A stretch of DNA of 64,000 nt from Streptomonospora alba (GTDB lineage Bacteria > Actinomycetota > Actinomycetes > Streptosporangiales > Streptosporangiaceae): NCBI RefSeq assembly GCF_000826685.1, contig NZ_JROO01000026.1:1-64000 (forward strand). The letters run 5' to 3'. Under the pieces are notes generated by a model that ran no database searches, was not told where the DNA came from, and saw only the letters and a list, made by a program, of their open reading frames with translations. Shown here piece by piece: positions 7,354 to 15,097 of the stretch. The stretch's first letter is position 1. Each line of letters starts with the position of its first letter. Made by a program: the position numbers and the translations under genes.

Positions 7354-9324
7354 CTAGGGCGAGGCCGGTACCGGCGCATGGTCGGCCGCCCCCGCGGGCG
7401 CGGCTCCCTCGGTGATCTTCTCGATGCTCACGGCCGCCGCCTTGTACTCGGCGGTACCGGCGTCAGGGTCGGTGGCGTCGATGGTCAGCAGCTGGGTGTC
7501 GACCTGGTCGGGGAAGTGGAAGGTCATGAAGACCAGCCCCGAGCGCATCTGCGTGGAGACGGCGGCGGGCACCAGCACCGATCCGCGGCGCGAGGAGACC
7601 CGTACGACCTCGCCGTGGGCGATACCCAGCCGCTCGGCGTCCTCGGGCGAGAGGTCCAGCGTCTCGCCGCGCCGCATGGGCGAGGAGAAGCCGCTGGTCT
7701 GCACGCCGGTGTTGTAGTCGTCCAACCGGCGGCCCGTGGTCAGGCGGAAGGGGTAGTCGTCGTCGAGCAGGTCGACCGGCGGCGAGTGGCCCACGATCCC
7801 GAAGGGCGCGGGGTCGCCCCGCTCCTGGGGATCGGTCGACCACAGCCGGGAATGCAGATAGCTGGGCTCCAGGCGGTCCTCGGAGAAGCAGGGCCACTGG
7901 ATGCCCTGCAGCTCCTCCAGCCGCCGGTAGCTCATACCGCGGTGGATGGGCGAGAGGCTGCGCAGCTCGTCCCAGACGACCTCGGAGTCGGGGCGCTGCC
8001 AGGCGTGCCCCAGGCGCTGGGCCAGTTCGCACATGATCTCGATGTCGTCGCGCGCACCGGGCGGCGGGTCCAGCGCCTTGCGCACCAGCTGCACGCGGCG
8101 CTCGCTGTTGGTGAAGGTGCCGTCGGACTCGCACCAGGACGCGCTGGCCGGCAGTACCACGTCGGCCAGTTCGGCGGTCTTGGTCAGGAAGATGTCCTGC
8201 ACCACCAGGTGGTCCAGCTGCTGCAGCCGGCGGGTGGTGGTGAAGGTCTCGGGCTCGGACTGCACCGGGTTCTCGCCGATGACGTAGAGCGTCTTGAGCT
8301 CGTCCTCGTCCATCGCCTCGAACATCTGGGTCAGCGTCTTGCCCTTCTGCGGCTGGATGGTGGTGTTCCAGACCGCCTCGAAGCGCGAGCGGACCTCGGC
8401 GTCGAGGATGTCCTGGAACCCGGCCAGCCGGTCGGGAATGGCGCCCATGTCGCCGCCGCCCTGGACGTTGTTCTGCCCGCGCAGCGGCTGCAGGCCGGAG
8501 CCGTAGCGGCCCACGTGCCCGGTGAGCAGGGCGAGGTTGATCAGCGCCTTGACGTTGTCGGTGGCGTTGTGGTGCTCGGTGATGCCCAGCGTCCACGACA
8601 GCTGCGCCCGCTCGGCGGTGGCGTAGGCGTGGGCCAGCTCGCGGATGGCGTCGGCGGGTACGCCCGTCTCGGCCTCGGCCGCCGCCAGGGTCCAGGGCTC
8701 GACCAGTTCGCGGTACTCCTCGAAGCCGGTGGTGGCCCGCTGGATGAAGGCTTGGTTGGCCAGGCCCGCGTGGATGATCTCGCGCCCGATCGCGTGGGCC
8801 AGCGGAATGTCGGTGCCGACGTTGAGGCCCAGCCAGCGGTCGGCCCACTGGGCCGACGAGGTGCGGCGGGGGTCGACCACGACAAGCCGGGCGCCCTTGT
8901 GCACGCCCTTGAGCACGTGCTGGAAGAAGATCGGGTGGGCGAAGCGCGGGTTGCCGCCCCACACGATGATCAGGTCGGTGTCCTCGACATCGGAGTAGGA
9001 GGAGGTGCCTCCTCCCGAGCCGAAGGCCGCGGACAGCCCGGCCACGCTCGGTGCGTGGCAGGTGCGGTTGCAGGAGTCGACGTTGTTGGTGCCCATCACG
9101 ACGCGGGTGAACTTCTGGGCCATGAAGTTCATCTCGTTGGTGGCCCGTGCGCAGGAGAGCATGCCGAAGGTGTCGGGGCCGTGGCGCTCGACTCCGGCGC
9201 GGAAGCCGTCGGCGGCGCGGTCCAGCGCCTCGTCCCACGAGGCGGGACGCAGTCGGCCGTCCTCACGAACGAGCGGGCGGGTGAGGCGTTCGTAGCTGCT
9301 GGGCTGGTGGTCGTCCGATCGCAT
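7354..9324 (-). CDS. Formate dehydrogenase catalytic (Mo/W-bisMGD) part without its N-terminal Fe-S domains
   Basis: This 656-residue protein aligns with the catalytic body of FdsA/FdhA-type enzymes. It has CNRTCHAPSVAGL with Cys89-His90 as the expected metal-ligand Cys and catalytic His, the WGGNPRFAHP segment, LRGQNNVQGGGDMG, ENPVQSEPE, and a C-terminal molybdopterin-dinucleotide-binding domain from ~530 to the end. It starts where the [4Fe-4S] opening domain should end; that domain is in the gene at 3997-4938. It carries Cys and not selenocysteine. The ATG at 9324 follows a weak GAGG. A GntR-type site lies 63-75 bases upstream. The protein should oxidise formate to CO2 once assembled with the two other subunits. 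Confidence 0.9.
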   Translation of the reverse strand: MRSDDHQPSSYERLTRPLVREDGRLRPASWDEALDRAADGFRAGVERHGPDTFGMLSCARATNEMNFMAQKFTRVVMGTNNVDSCNRTCHAPSVAGLSAAFGSGGGTSSYSDVEDTDLIIVWGGNPRFAHPIFFQHVLKGVHKGARLVVVDPRRTSSAQWADRWLGLNVGTDIPLAHAIGREIIHAGLANQAFIQRATTGFEEYRELVEPWTLAAAEAETGVPADAIRELAHAYATAERAQLSWTLGITEHHNATDNVKALINLALLTGHVGRYGSGLQPLRGQNNVQGGGDMGAIPDRLAGFQDILDAEVRSRFEAVWNTTIQPQKGKTLTQMFEAMDEDELKTLYVIGENPVQSEPETFTTTRRLQQLDHLVVQDIFLTKTAELADVVLPASASWCESDGTFTNSERRVQLVRKALDPPPGARDDIEIMCELAQRLGHAWQRPDSEVVWDELRSLSPIHRGMSYRRLEELQGIQWPCFSEDRLEPSYLHSRLWSTDPQERGDPAPFGIVGHSPPVDLLDDDYPFRLTTGRRLDDYNTGVQTSGFSSPMRRGETLDLSPEDAERLGIAHGEVVRVSSRRGSVLVPAAVSTQMRSGLVFMTFHFPDQVDTQLLTIDATDPDAGTAEYKAAAVSIEKITEGAAPAGAADHAPVPASP

Positions 9325-9386
9325 CTTCAAGGCCTCGCTTGGGTCTCGTGGCCACTGCGGTGTGTCGATTACATCACAGCAATATT

Positions 9387-9399
9387 GTCTACAGTATGC
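9387..9399. promoter_or_regulatory. Candidate GntR operator upstream of the catalytic subunit gene
   Basis: GTCTACAGTATGC lies 63-75 bases before the ATG. It shares 11 of 13 bases with the site in front of the PanE-like gene and reads in the same direction relative to its gene. Confidence 0.6.
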
Positions 9400-9428
9400 G
9401 AAACCCGTGCGGCGGGCAAGGGCTCGCA

Positions 9429-9460
9429 GGCGGGGGCGGCGGCAGGGGACCGCCCCCGCC
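9429..9460 (-). terminator. Hairpin after the PanE-like gene
   Basis: GGCGGGGGCGG at 9429-9439 pairs perfectly with 9450-9460 across a ten-base loop, 26 bases beyond the stop of the minus-strand reductase gene. Confidence 0.65.
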
Positions 9461-9485
9461 GGGCGGGGAGAAGAGGTCGGGAGCC

Positions 9486-10505
9486 TCAGGCGGCACGGGC
9501 CGGCGCGGCGGCGGCCATGCGCTCGGCCACGCTGCCGTCGACCAGCCGGTCGTTGAGCAGCCGGGCGACCGCGTCGACGGTGCGCAGGGTGGGCACCTCG
9601 GCGCCGACCAGGTCGGCGAGCTCGACGACGGCGGTGAGGATGACGTCGAGCTCCATGGGGCGGCCGCGCTCGACGTCGTGCAGGGTGGAGGTGCGGTGGT
9701 CGCCGGCGCGTTCGGCTCCGGCCAGGCGGCGCTCGACGGAGATCGAGGGGCGGACGCCCAGGCGTGCCGCCACCTCCAGCGTCTCGTTCATCATCGCCCG
9801 CGCCATTTCGCGCGAGGAGCGGTTGTGGCAGATCTGGGCCATGGTGGAGCGGGTCAGTGCGCTGAGGGGGTTGAAGGTGATGTTGCCCATCAGCTTGACC
9901 CAGATCTCCTCCCGCAGATCCGGCTCCACCGGGCACTTCAGTCCGCCGGCCTTCATCGCCTCGCTGAAGTCGGTGCTGCGCTGGGAGGCGCTGCCGTCGG
10001 GCTCGCCGATGGAGAAGCGGGTGCCCTCCAGATGGCGGACGACGCCGGGCGCCTCGATCTCGGTGGCGGCGTAGACGACGCAGCCGATGGCGCGCTCGAC
10101 GGGGATCGCCCGGCTCACGGCGCCGCCCGGGTCGACGGTGTGGACCCGGTGCTCGGCCAGCGGCCCCGAGGTGCCGTGGAAGTACCACCAGGGGATGCCG
10201 TTCTGTGCGGCGACCACGGCGGTGTGCGGGCCCATGAGCGGACGCAGCATCGGCCCGCAGCCGGCGTAGTGCTGGGCCTTGAGGCCCAGGAAGACGAAGT
10301 CGACGGGGCCGATCTCGCGGGGGTCGCTGGTGGCGTTGGGCCGGGCGGTGAAGTCGCCCCGGTCGCTGAGGACGCGCACCCCGTCGCTCCGCAGCGCCTC
10401 CAGGTGGGGGCCCCGGGCGATCAGGTGGACGTCGGCTCCGCCGCGGTGGAGTGCGGCGCCCGCGTAGGCGCCGATCGCGCCGGCGCCGAGGATGGCGATT
10501 CTCAT
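9486..10505 (-). CDS. Ketopantoate reductase family (ApbA/PanE-like) oxidoreductase
   Basis: The 339-residue product opens with the Rossmann motif ILGAGAIGAYAG (residues 5-16), has NGIPWWYF at ~102-109, and the catalytic Lys204 with Asn208 in VKLMGNITFNPLSALT. This fits the NADPH-dependent 2-dehydropantoate 2-reductase family, including its C-terminal helical domain. The family also contains reductases of other 2-oxo or acyl-CoA substrates. Location in a formate dehydrogenase cluster under a shared operator makes a role other than pantothenate synthesis quite likely. The ATG at 10505 is chosen because the Rossmann strand begins at once. The bases ACAGTATG over the start codon resemble half of the GntR site. 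Confidence 0.82.
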   Translation of the reverse strand: MRIAILGAGAIGAYAGAALHRGGADVHLIARGPHLEALRSDGVRVLSDRGDFTARPNATSDPREIGPVDFVFLGLKAQHYAGCGPMLRPLMGPHTAVVAAQNGIPWWYFHGTSGPLAEHRVHTVDPGGAVSRAIPVERAIGCVVYAATEIEAPGVVRHLEGTRFSIGEPDGSASQRSTDFSEAMKAGGLKCPVEPDLREEIWVKLMGNITFNPLSALTRSTMAQICHNRSSREMARAMMNETLEVAARLGVRPSISVERRLAGAERAGDHRTSTLHDVERGRPMELDVILTAVVELADLVGAEVPTLRTVDAVARLLNDRLVDGSVAERMAAAAPARAA

Positions 10506-10537
10506 ACTGTGCTCCGTTCTCTCGCCCGAACGATTTT

Positions 10538-10550
10538 GTATACAGTATGC
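10538..10550. promoter_or_regulatory. Candidate GntR operator upstream of the PanE-like gene
   Basis: GTATACAGTATGC is a near palindrome (six-base arms around a central A, one mismatch) 33-45 bases upstream of the start. It resembles the GTATAC-type cores known for GntR-family operators. Confidence 0.65.
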
Positions 10551-10700
10551 TGAGATGCGTGCAAGCACGAGGGGTCGGTAGCGGAAAAGGAACGGGTGAA
10601 TGCAGGCGAACAGCAAGTTCATCGGTTCTTCTCCGTCGCCGAACCCTCGTGTGCAGGGGGCGGGCGCGGCCGGGGCGGCCGACGTGCCGCCGGGTGCGCC

Positions 10701-10752
10701 CCGTGCGATCGCGAGCCGGCGGGCCGCCCGCGGGCTCGCGATCGCCGCACGG
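10701..10752. repeat. Large inverted repeat in the divergent intergenic region
   Basis: GCGATCGCGAGCC at 10705-10717 pairs perfectly with 10733-10745 across a 15-base loop. With a three-base bulge the pairing extends outward to CCGTGC/GCACGG, giving about 19 paired bases per arm. Confidence 0.7.
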
Positions 10753-10775
10753 CCCGCAGGCGTTGCCGGGATTTC

Positions 10776-10788
10776 GTAGACTGTCTAC
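10776..10788. promoter_or_regulatory. Candidate GntR autoregulatory operator
   Basis: GTAGACTGTCTAC is a perfect palindrome (six-base arms, one central base) 39-51 bases before gntR. Read on the minus strand it gives GTAGACAGTCTAC, close to the three sites of the same cluster. Confidence 0.65.
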
Positions 10789-10826
10789 ATCAAACATTCG
10801 AGCATCGTGCGACGGGCAGGAGCGGC

Positions 10827-11507
10827 ATGACCACACAGCCGTTGAAGGCCGCGCTGAGTGGGCGGGTGCAACGCCCTGTCCCACTTCGTGAGACGGTCTA
10901 CGAGACCCTCCTCAACCTCATCATCACCCGGGAGTTCCCGCCCGGCAGGCATCTGGTCGAAAGCGAGCTCGCCGAGCAGCTGGGCGTATCGCGCCAGCCT
11001 GTGCGCGAGGCACTCCAGCGCCTGAGCAACGAAGCCTGGGTCGATCTGCGGCCGGGCTACGGCGCCTTCGTGCACACGCCCACCGAAAGCGAGGCCGACC
11101 AGCTGCTCGCGGTGCGCGCCGTGCTGGAGACCGAGGCCGCCCGCCTGGCGGCACTGTCGGCCGAGCCCGCGCAGCTCGAGCATCTGCGCGAGCTGTGGCG
11201 CGCCGGCGTCGCCGCGGTCTCCGACGCCGACGTCGACTCGGTGGTCACGGCGAACGCCGACTTCCACCGCGGAGTCATCGAGGCATCGGGCAACCGGGTC
11301 CTGGCCGAGCTGGCCGCACAGGTCGACCGCCGGGTGCGCTGGTACTACGCTCCCATCGCGCGCTCGCGCGGCATGGCCTCCTGGGACGAGCACGCCGGGA
11401 TCATCGACGCCATCCAGGCGGGCAGCGCCGATGAGGCCGCCCGCCTGATGAACGACCACACCGAACGGACCCGGCTGACCTACCACGACCAGGTCGACGG
11501 GGGCTGA
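10827..11507 (+). CDS. GntR-family transcription regulator, FCD (FadR) subfamily
   Basis: The 226-residue protein has an N-terminal winged helix (~20-85: TVYETLLNLIITREFPPG, then the recognition helix in LAEQLGVSRQPVREAL). A C-terminal FCD ligand-binding domain follows (~90-215) with the metal/ligand residues expected around NADFHRGVIEASGN and HAGIIDAIQAG. FCD regulators usually sense small organic acids. The ATG at 10827 follows GGCAGGAGC. It is transcribed away from the PanE-like and formate dehydrogenase genes, and four matching palindromes precede these genes and its own start. It is therefore probably their local regulator and self-regulated; whether it represses or activates is not visible. 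Confidence 0.88.
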   Translation: MTTQPLKAALSGRVQRPVPLRETVYETLLNLIITREFPPGRHLVESELAEQLGVSRQPVREALQRLSNEAWVDLRPGYGAFVHTPTESEADQLLAVRAVLETEAARLAALSAEPAQLEHLRELWRAGVAAVSDADVDSVVTANADFHRGVIEASGNRVLAELAAQVDRRVRWYYAPIARSRGMASWDEHAGIIDAIQAGSADEAARLMNDHTERTRLTYHDQVDGG

Positions 11508-11520
11508 CCCGCCACCGACC

Positions 11521-11560
11521 GCGGAGGGCCCCGCCGGGAACTCCCGGCGGGGCCCTCCGC
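11521..11560. terminator. Bidirectional terminator between gntR and the CocE-type gene
   Basis: A perfect 18- to 19-base stem (GCGGAGGGCCCCGCCGGGA with its complement) with a tiny loop lies 13 bases after the gntR stop and before the stop of the convergent hydrolase gene. It is one of the strongest hairpins in the window. Confidence 0.8.
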
Positions 11561-11610
11561 GGTTTCGGCCGCTCCGTGGCAGCGCACCGCCTGCGCGGCG
11601 GCCGGCGGCC

Positions 11611-13641
11611 TCAGACGTGGTTGCGCGGAACGACCGTGTTCCAGGTGCGCGCGGTGACCCGGTCGCCGTTCTCGTAGGCGTCCAGCGTCGCGTTCAGATG
11701 GAAGGCCTCGGGGGTGGAGGTGAGCTCGGTCTTGGTGACCGTCTCCACATCCCACCCCTCGCGTTTGAAGCGCATGTGCCACTCGGTGGTGCCCGTGGGC
11801 GAGGTGAAGTCGTCGACGCGCACCGTGTAGACCTCGTCGGCGCGTCGGGACACGTCCAGGTCGATGTCCTCGAAGCGCACCGTGCCCAGGTCCTTGACCA
11901 CCCGCAGCGACGACTCGTAGTCGACCAGGTCGCGCTCGACCTTCCACTGCTGATCGCCGGGGATCAGGTGGGTCGACGCCAGCGGGGGCGTTCCCTCGGC
12001 CTCGTCGAAGGGCTGCGGCGCCACCTCGTCGGAGCTGTCGGTCGGGCGCACCGGCAGCACGACGGTGCTCTCGCCTTCCAGTAGCACCGTCAGCAGCACC
12101 GGCTCCGGCGGCGGCCAGGCCAGGGGCCAATAGGAGGTCGACACCGACACCCGCAGCCGGTGCCCCGGCGGGAACGCCTGGGCCACCCCGTTCATCGGCA
12201 CGGCCACCTTGTAGCGCTTGCCGGGCACCAGGTCCTGGGCCTGGGAGTGGTCCTCGGAGTGGGTGAGGTTGAGCAGCCCGTAGGTCACCCGCGTCGCCCG
12301 CCCGTCGGGGGCCACATCCGACAGCCGCACGCTCACCATCGCCACCGGCCGGTCGACGGTGAACTCGAGGTTGACCACCGGCGCGCCGAGGATCTCCAGC
12401 CGCTCGGGCAGCGCCTCGCTGTCGAAGACCAGCGACCCGCCGTCGTCCTCGCGCTGGTCGAAGGGCAGATCCGGCGGTGCGTTGTAGGAGCACCACTTGC
12501 CCGCGTACTGGCCCACGGTCAGTGGCGACTCCACCGACGCGCTCTCGGATCCGACCTCCTCGCCGGGCTCGGCGATGCGGTCCTTGCCCAAGGGGTGGGT
12601 GCGGCGGCTGATGCGCGGCGAGGGCCAGCGGGGCTCGCCCACCCAGCGGCCGGGCCGCTCCTCGTAGGCGGTGGAGGGCGGCACACTCTCCTGCATCCAG
12701 GTCCGCACGGTCGGCTCGTCCATGACGTCGTTGTCCACGCCCTTGAGCCAGCGGTCCCACCAGCGCACGCACTGCTGCAGGAACCCGATGGCGGGTCCGG
12801 GCACGCCCAGGTGCGGGTACTTGTGCGACCACGGGCCGATCAGCCCCAGCCGCGGCACGCTCAGCCCTTCCATCAGCCGGAACACCGCGTTGGAGTAACC
12901 GTCGGCCCACCCGCTGACGGCCATCACCGGCACCTCGATGTCGGAGAGGTCCTCACACACCGAGCCGTGCCGCCAGTAGTCGTCGCGCAGCTGGTGGCGC
13001 AGCCAGGTGTCCAGCCACAGCCCGCTGTGGGCCAGCCGCTGCTGCCACATCTCCCGCCAGCGCTCGCCGACCACGGCCGGGTCCGGCGGGCAGGAGGTGT
13101 AGGCGAACATCGTCGAGGCCCACGAGAGGTTGTCGCCCAGCAGGCAGCCGCCCATGTAGTGCACGTCATCGGCGTAGCGGTCGTCGGTCGAGCACAGCGA
13201 CACGATCGCGCCCAGGCTCTCCGGGCGGCGCGCCGCCACCTGCAGCGCGTTGAACCCGCCCCAGGAGATGCCCATCATGCCCGTCGAGCCCGAGCACCAC
13301 GGCTGGGAGGCCAGCCAGGCCAGCACCTCCTCGGCGTCGCGCAGTTCCTGCTCCAGGTACTCGTCGGCGAGCACGCCCTCGGAGTCGCCGCTGCCGCGCA
13401 GGTCCACTCGGGCGCAGGCGTAGCCGTGGCCCGCCAGATAGGGGTGGATGGTGGAATCGCGCTGGGCGGTGAGGTCGCGCTGGCGGTAGGGGATGAACTC
13501 CAGGATCGCCGGGACCGGTTCCTCGGCCGGCTCGGGCCGCCAGATCCGCGCGGCCAGCCGGGTGCCGTCGGACAGGGGGATCATGACCCCCTGGTCCTCG
13601 ACGACCTTGTGGGGCAGTTCCGGTTCCGTGACATGGCGCAT
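11611..13641 (-). CDS. CocE/NonD (X-Pro dipeptidyl-peptidase S15) family hydrolase
   Basis: The 676-residue protein has the alpha/beta hydrolase core with nucleophile Ser126 in GISWGG, Asp247 in SGWADGY and His273 in GPWSHKYP. A C-terminal jelly-roll domain (~410-676; LEFTVDRPVAMVSVRL, HRLRVSVSTSYWP) is typical of CocE and Xaa-Pro peptidases. It has no signal peptide, so it is probably cytoplasmic. The ATG at 13641 follows AGGGAGAGG. The family cleaves esters or N-terminal Xaa-Pro dipeptides; the substrate here is unknown. It starts 35 bases after the end of an ATP-grasp ligase gene on the same strand, which makes a joint pathway likely: one enzyme forms an amide or peptide bond and the other hydrolyses one. 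Confidence 0.85.
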   Translation of the reverse strand: MRHVTEPELPHKVVEDQGVMIPLSDGTRLAARIWRPEPAEEPVPAILEFIPYRQRDLTAQRDSTIHPYLAGHGYACARVDLRGSGDSEGVLADEYLEQELRDAEEVLAWLASQPWCSGSTGMMGISWGGFNALQVAARRPESLGAIVSLCSTDDRYADDVHYMGGCLLGDNLSWASTMFAYTSCPPDPAVVGERWREMWQQRLAHSGLWLDTWLRHQLRDDYWRHGSVCEDLSDIEVPVMAVSGWADGYSNAVFRLMEGLSVPRLGLIGPWSHKYPHLGVPGPAIGFLQQCVRWWDRWLKGVDNDVMDEPTVRTWMQESVPPSTAYEERPGRWVGEPRWPSPRISRRTHPLGKDRIAEPGEEVGSESASVESPLTVGQYAGKWCSYNAPPDLPFDQREDDGGSLVFDSEALPERLEILGAPVVNLEFTVDRPVAMVSVRLSDVAPDGRATRVTYGLLNLTHSEDHSQAQDLVPGKRYKVAVPMNGVAQAFPPGHRLRVSVSTSYWPLAWPPPEPVLLTVLLEGESTVVLPVRPTDSSDEVAPQPFDEAEGTPPLASTHLIPGDQQWKVERDLVDYESSLRVVKDLGTVRFEDIDLDVSRRADEVYTVRVDDFTSPTGTTEWHMRFKREGWDVETVTKTELTSTPEAFHLNATLDAYENGDRVTARTWNTVVPRNHV

Positions 13642-13676
13642 GCGGCCTCTCCCTTCTCGTCGGCTCCGCGCCTGCC

Positions 13677-14942
13677 TCAGCCGGGCTCCTCCTCGATCTC
13701 GAACGGAAGCCGGGCCAGGCACAGTTCATAAGCGCGCTGCAGACTCTCGGCGTCGGCCGCGCCCGTGTAGACGATCGCCAAGGCGTAGCTGTAGCTGTCC
13801 TGGTCGGGCAGCTCCGACAGCCACATGCCGGGGCTGACCATGATCTCCGCCGAGGTGCCGGGGATGTCGCGCGCCATGGCGGCGACGTCCTCGTCGTCGG
13901 GAGCGATACGCACCACGCCGTCGGCGAAGCGGCGCAGGAACCACTTCGCCGCCACCGCGGACTCGCCGCCGCCCTGCTCCAGCACGGGTTCGTGGCCCAG
14001 GGCGAGGTCGAGGCGGTAGGAGTGGTTGGGGCGGGCGTCGACGTAGGTCATCAGCTTGGCGTGGGACTGGGAGTGGCGGGGATTGACCTCCAGCAGGCGC
14101 GTGGTGTCGGTGTCGGGGTCCCAGAAGAACTCGATGTTGAACGTGGTGTCGTCCAGGCCCATCCGGGTGACCACGCGGCAGGCGACGTCGCGGACCCGCT
14201 CCAGTACGTGCCCGGGCAGCTCGGAGGGGTACTGGTAGCGCAGGAAGCTGGGGGAGCCGGGGTAGTTCAGCGAGTCGATCACCCCGTAGGCGTGCGGGCG
14301 GCCCTTGTACACGTATCCCTCGACGGTCAGCTGGAGACCGTCCACCGCCTCCTCGGCCAGGCATGCCGTCCCTCCGGCCTGGGCCACGGCCTCGGGCAGC
14401 TCGATCTGGTCCAGTACCCACTCGAAGGGACCGCCGAGTTTGCCGGCTCCCTCCCGGATACGGGCCAGGGCGTCGCGGAAGCCCTCGTCGTCGGCGACCC
14501 GGAAGGCCAGCTCCGAGGAGAACCCCTTCACCGGCTTCAGCCACATGGGGTACTTCAGGTGCTCGGGCGGGCCCTCGGCGTCGAAGGGGATCTCGGCGAA
14601 GGCGGGCAGTTCGTCGATGACCTCGGCCTGCTCCAAGCGGCTCCAGTACTTGTGCTCGCACTTGACGACCGCCTCCAGCGGCGGCGCGGGCAGGCCCCGC
14701 TCCGCGCACAGGATCGGCACCAGGGTGCTCACCGGGAAGTCCCAGTAGCCCATGATGGCGTCCACCGACCCCTCGAAAGCGTCCAGCTGTGCGCGGGCCT
14801 CGTCCAGCATCGCGGCCAGGTCGTCGCGCTTGCGCACCCGGTCCACCGACAGCAGTTCGTGGAAGCGGACGTCGTGGGGGAGCTGATCGAGGGTTTCGCG
14901 GTTCTGCTCGTCCATGCCGAGCACAAAAACGTTCTGGCTCAT
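13677..14942 (-). CDS. ATP-grasp domain ligase of unknown substrate
   Basis: The 421-residue protein shows the ATP-grasp layout: a pre-ATP-grasp domain (~1-110), KYWSRLEQAEV near residue 118, PMWLKPVKGFSSELAF (ATP-binding Lys), and the Mg-binding end FNIEFFWDPD...LLEVNPRHSQSHAKL (~270-300). It closely resembles carboxylate-amine ligases that join an amino acid or peptide to a carboxylate through an acyl phosphate. The start ATG follows AAGAGGTG. It is the first gene of a two-gene unit with the CocE-type hydrolase. No obvious biosynthetic partner such as a carrier protein or halogenase is present, so the product is unknown; a small peptide or peptide-like metabolite is the inference. Confidence 0.82.
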   Translation of the reverse strand: MSQNVFVLGMDEQNRETLDQLPHDVRFHELLSVDRVRKRDDLAAMLDEARAQLDAFEGSVDAIMGYWDFPVSTLVPILCAERGLPAPPLEAVVKCEHKYWSRLEQAEVIDELPAFAEIPFDAEGPPEHLKYPMWLKPVKGFSSELAFRVADDEGFRDALARIREGAGKLGGPFEWVLDQIELPEAVAQAGGTACLAEEAVDGLQLTVEGYVYKGRPHAYGVIDSLNYPGSPSFLRYQYPSELPGHVLERVRDVACRVVTRMGLDDTTFNIEFFWDPDTDTTRLLEVNPRHSQSHAKLMTYVDARPNHSYRLDLALGHEPVLEQGGGESAVAAKWFLRRFADGVVRIAPDDEDVAAMARDIPGTSAEIMVSPGMWLSELPDQDSYSYALAIVYTGAADAESLQRAYELCLARLPFEIEEEPG

Positions 14943-15097
14943 CTCACACCTCTTTCATTCCCTCGCAGGCGCGCCTACCCGCAGGGAGGGCGAATACGAC
15001 GTGGCAACCCCGGTGATGCGGGCCTCGTTCCCTGCGCCCCCTGCTCCGCGGGCGGTTTCCGCCGTCTCGTGGGGCCCGATCCTCCTAAGCTGGGTCC

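Larger units (their letters stand above)
10506..10826. other. Divergent promoter region between the PanE-like gene and gntR
   Basis: This 321-base region holds one candidate GntR site near each end (10538-10550 and 10776-10788) and a very large inverted repeat in the middle (10701-10752). Rho-independent terminators are not expected between divergent promoters, so the repeat may insulate the two promoters. No gene is seen. Confidence 0.55.

Noticed and set aside
7075-10074. A plus-strand open frame of 999 codons
   Set aside because: It is opposite to the catalytic subunit and PanE-like genes, with no recognisable motif.
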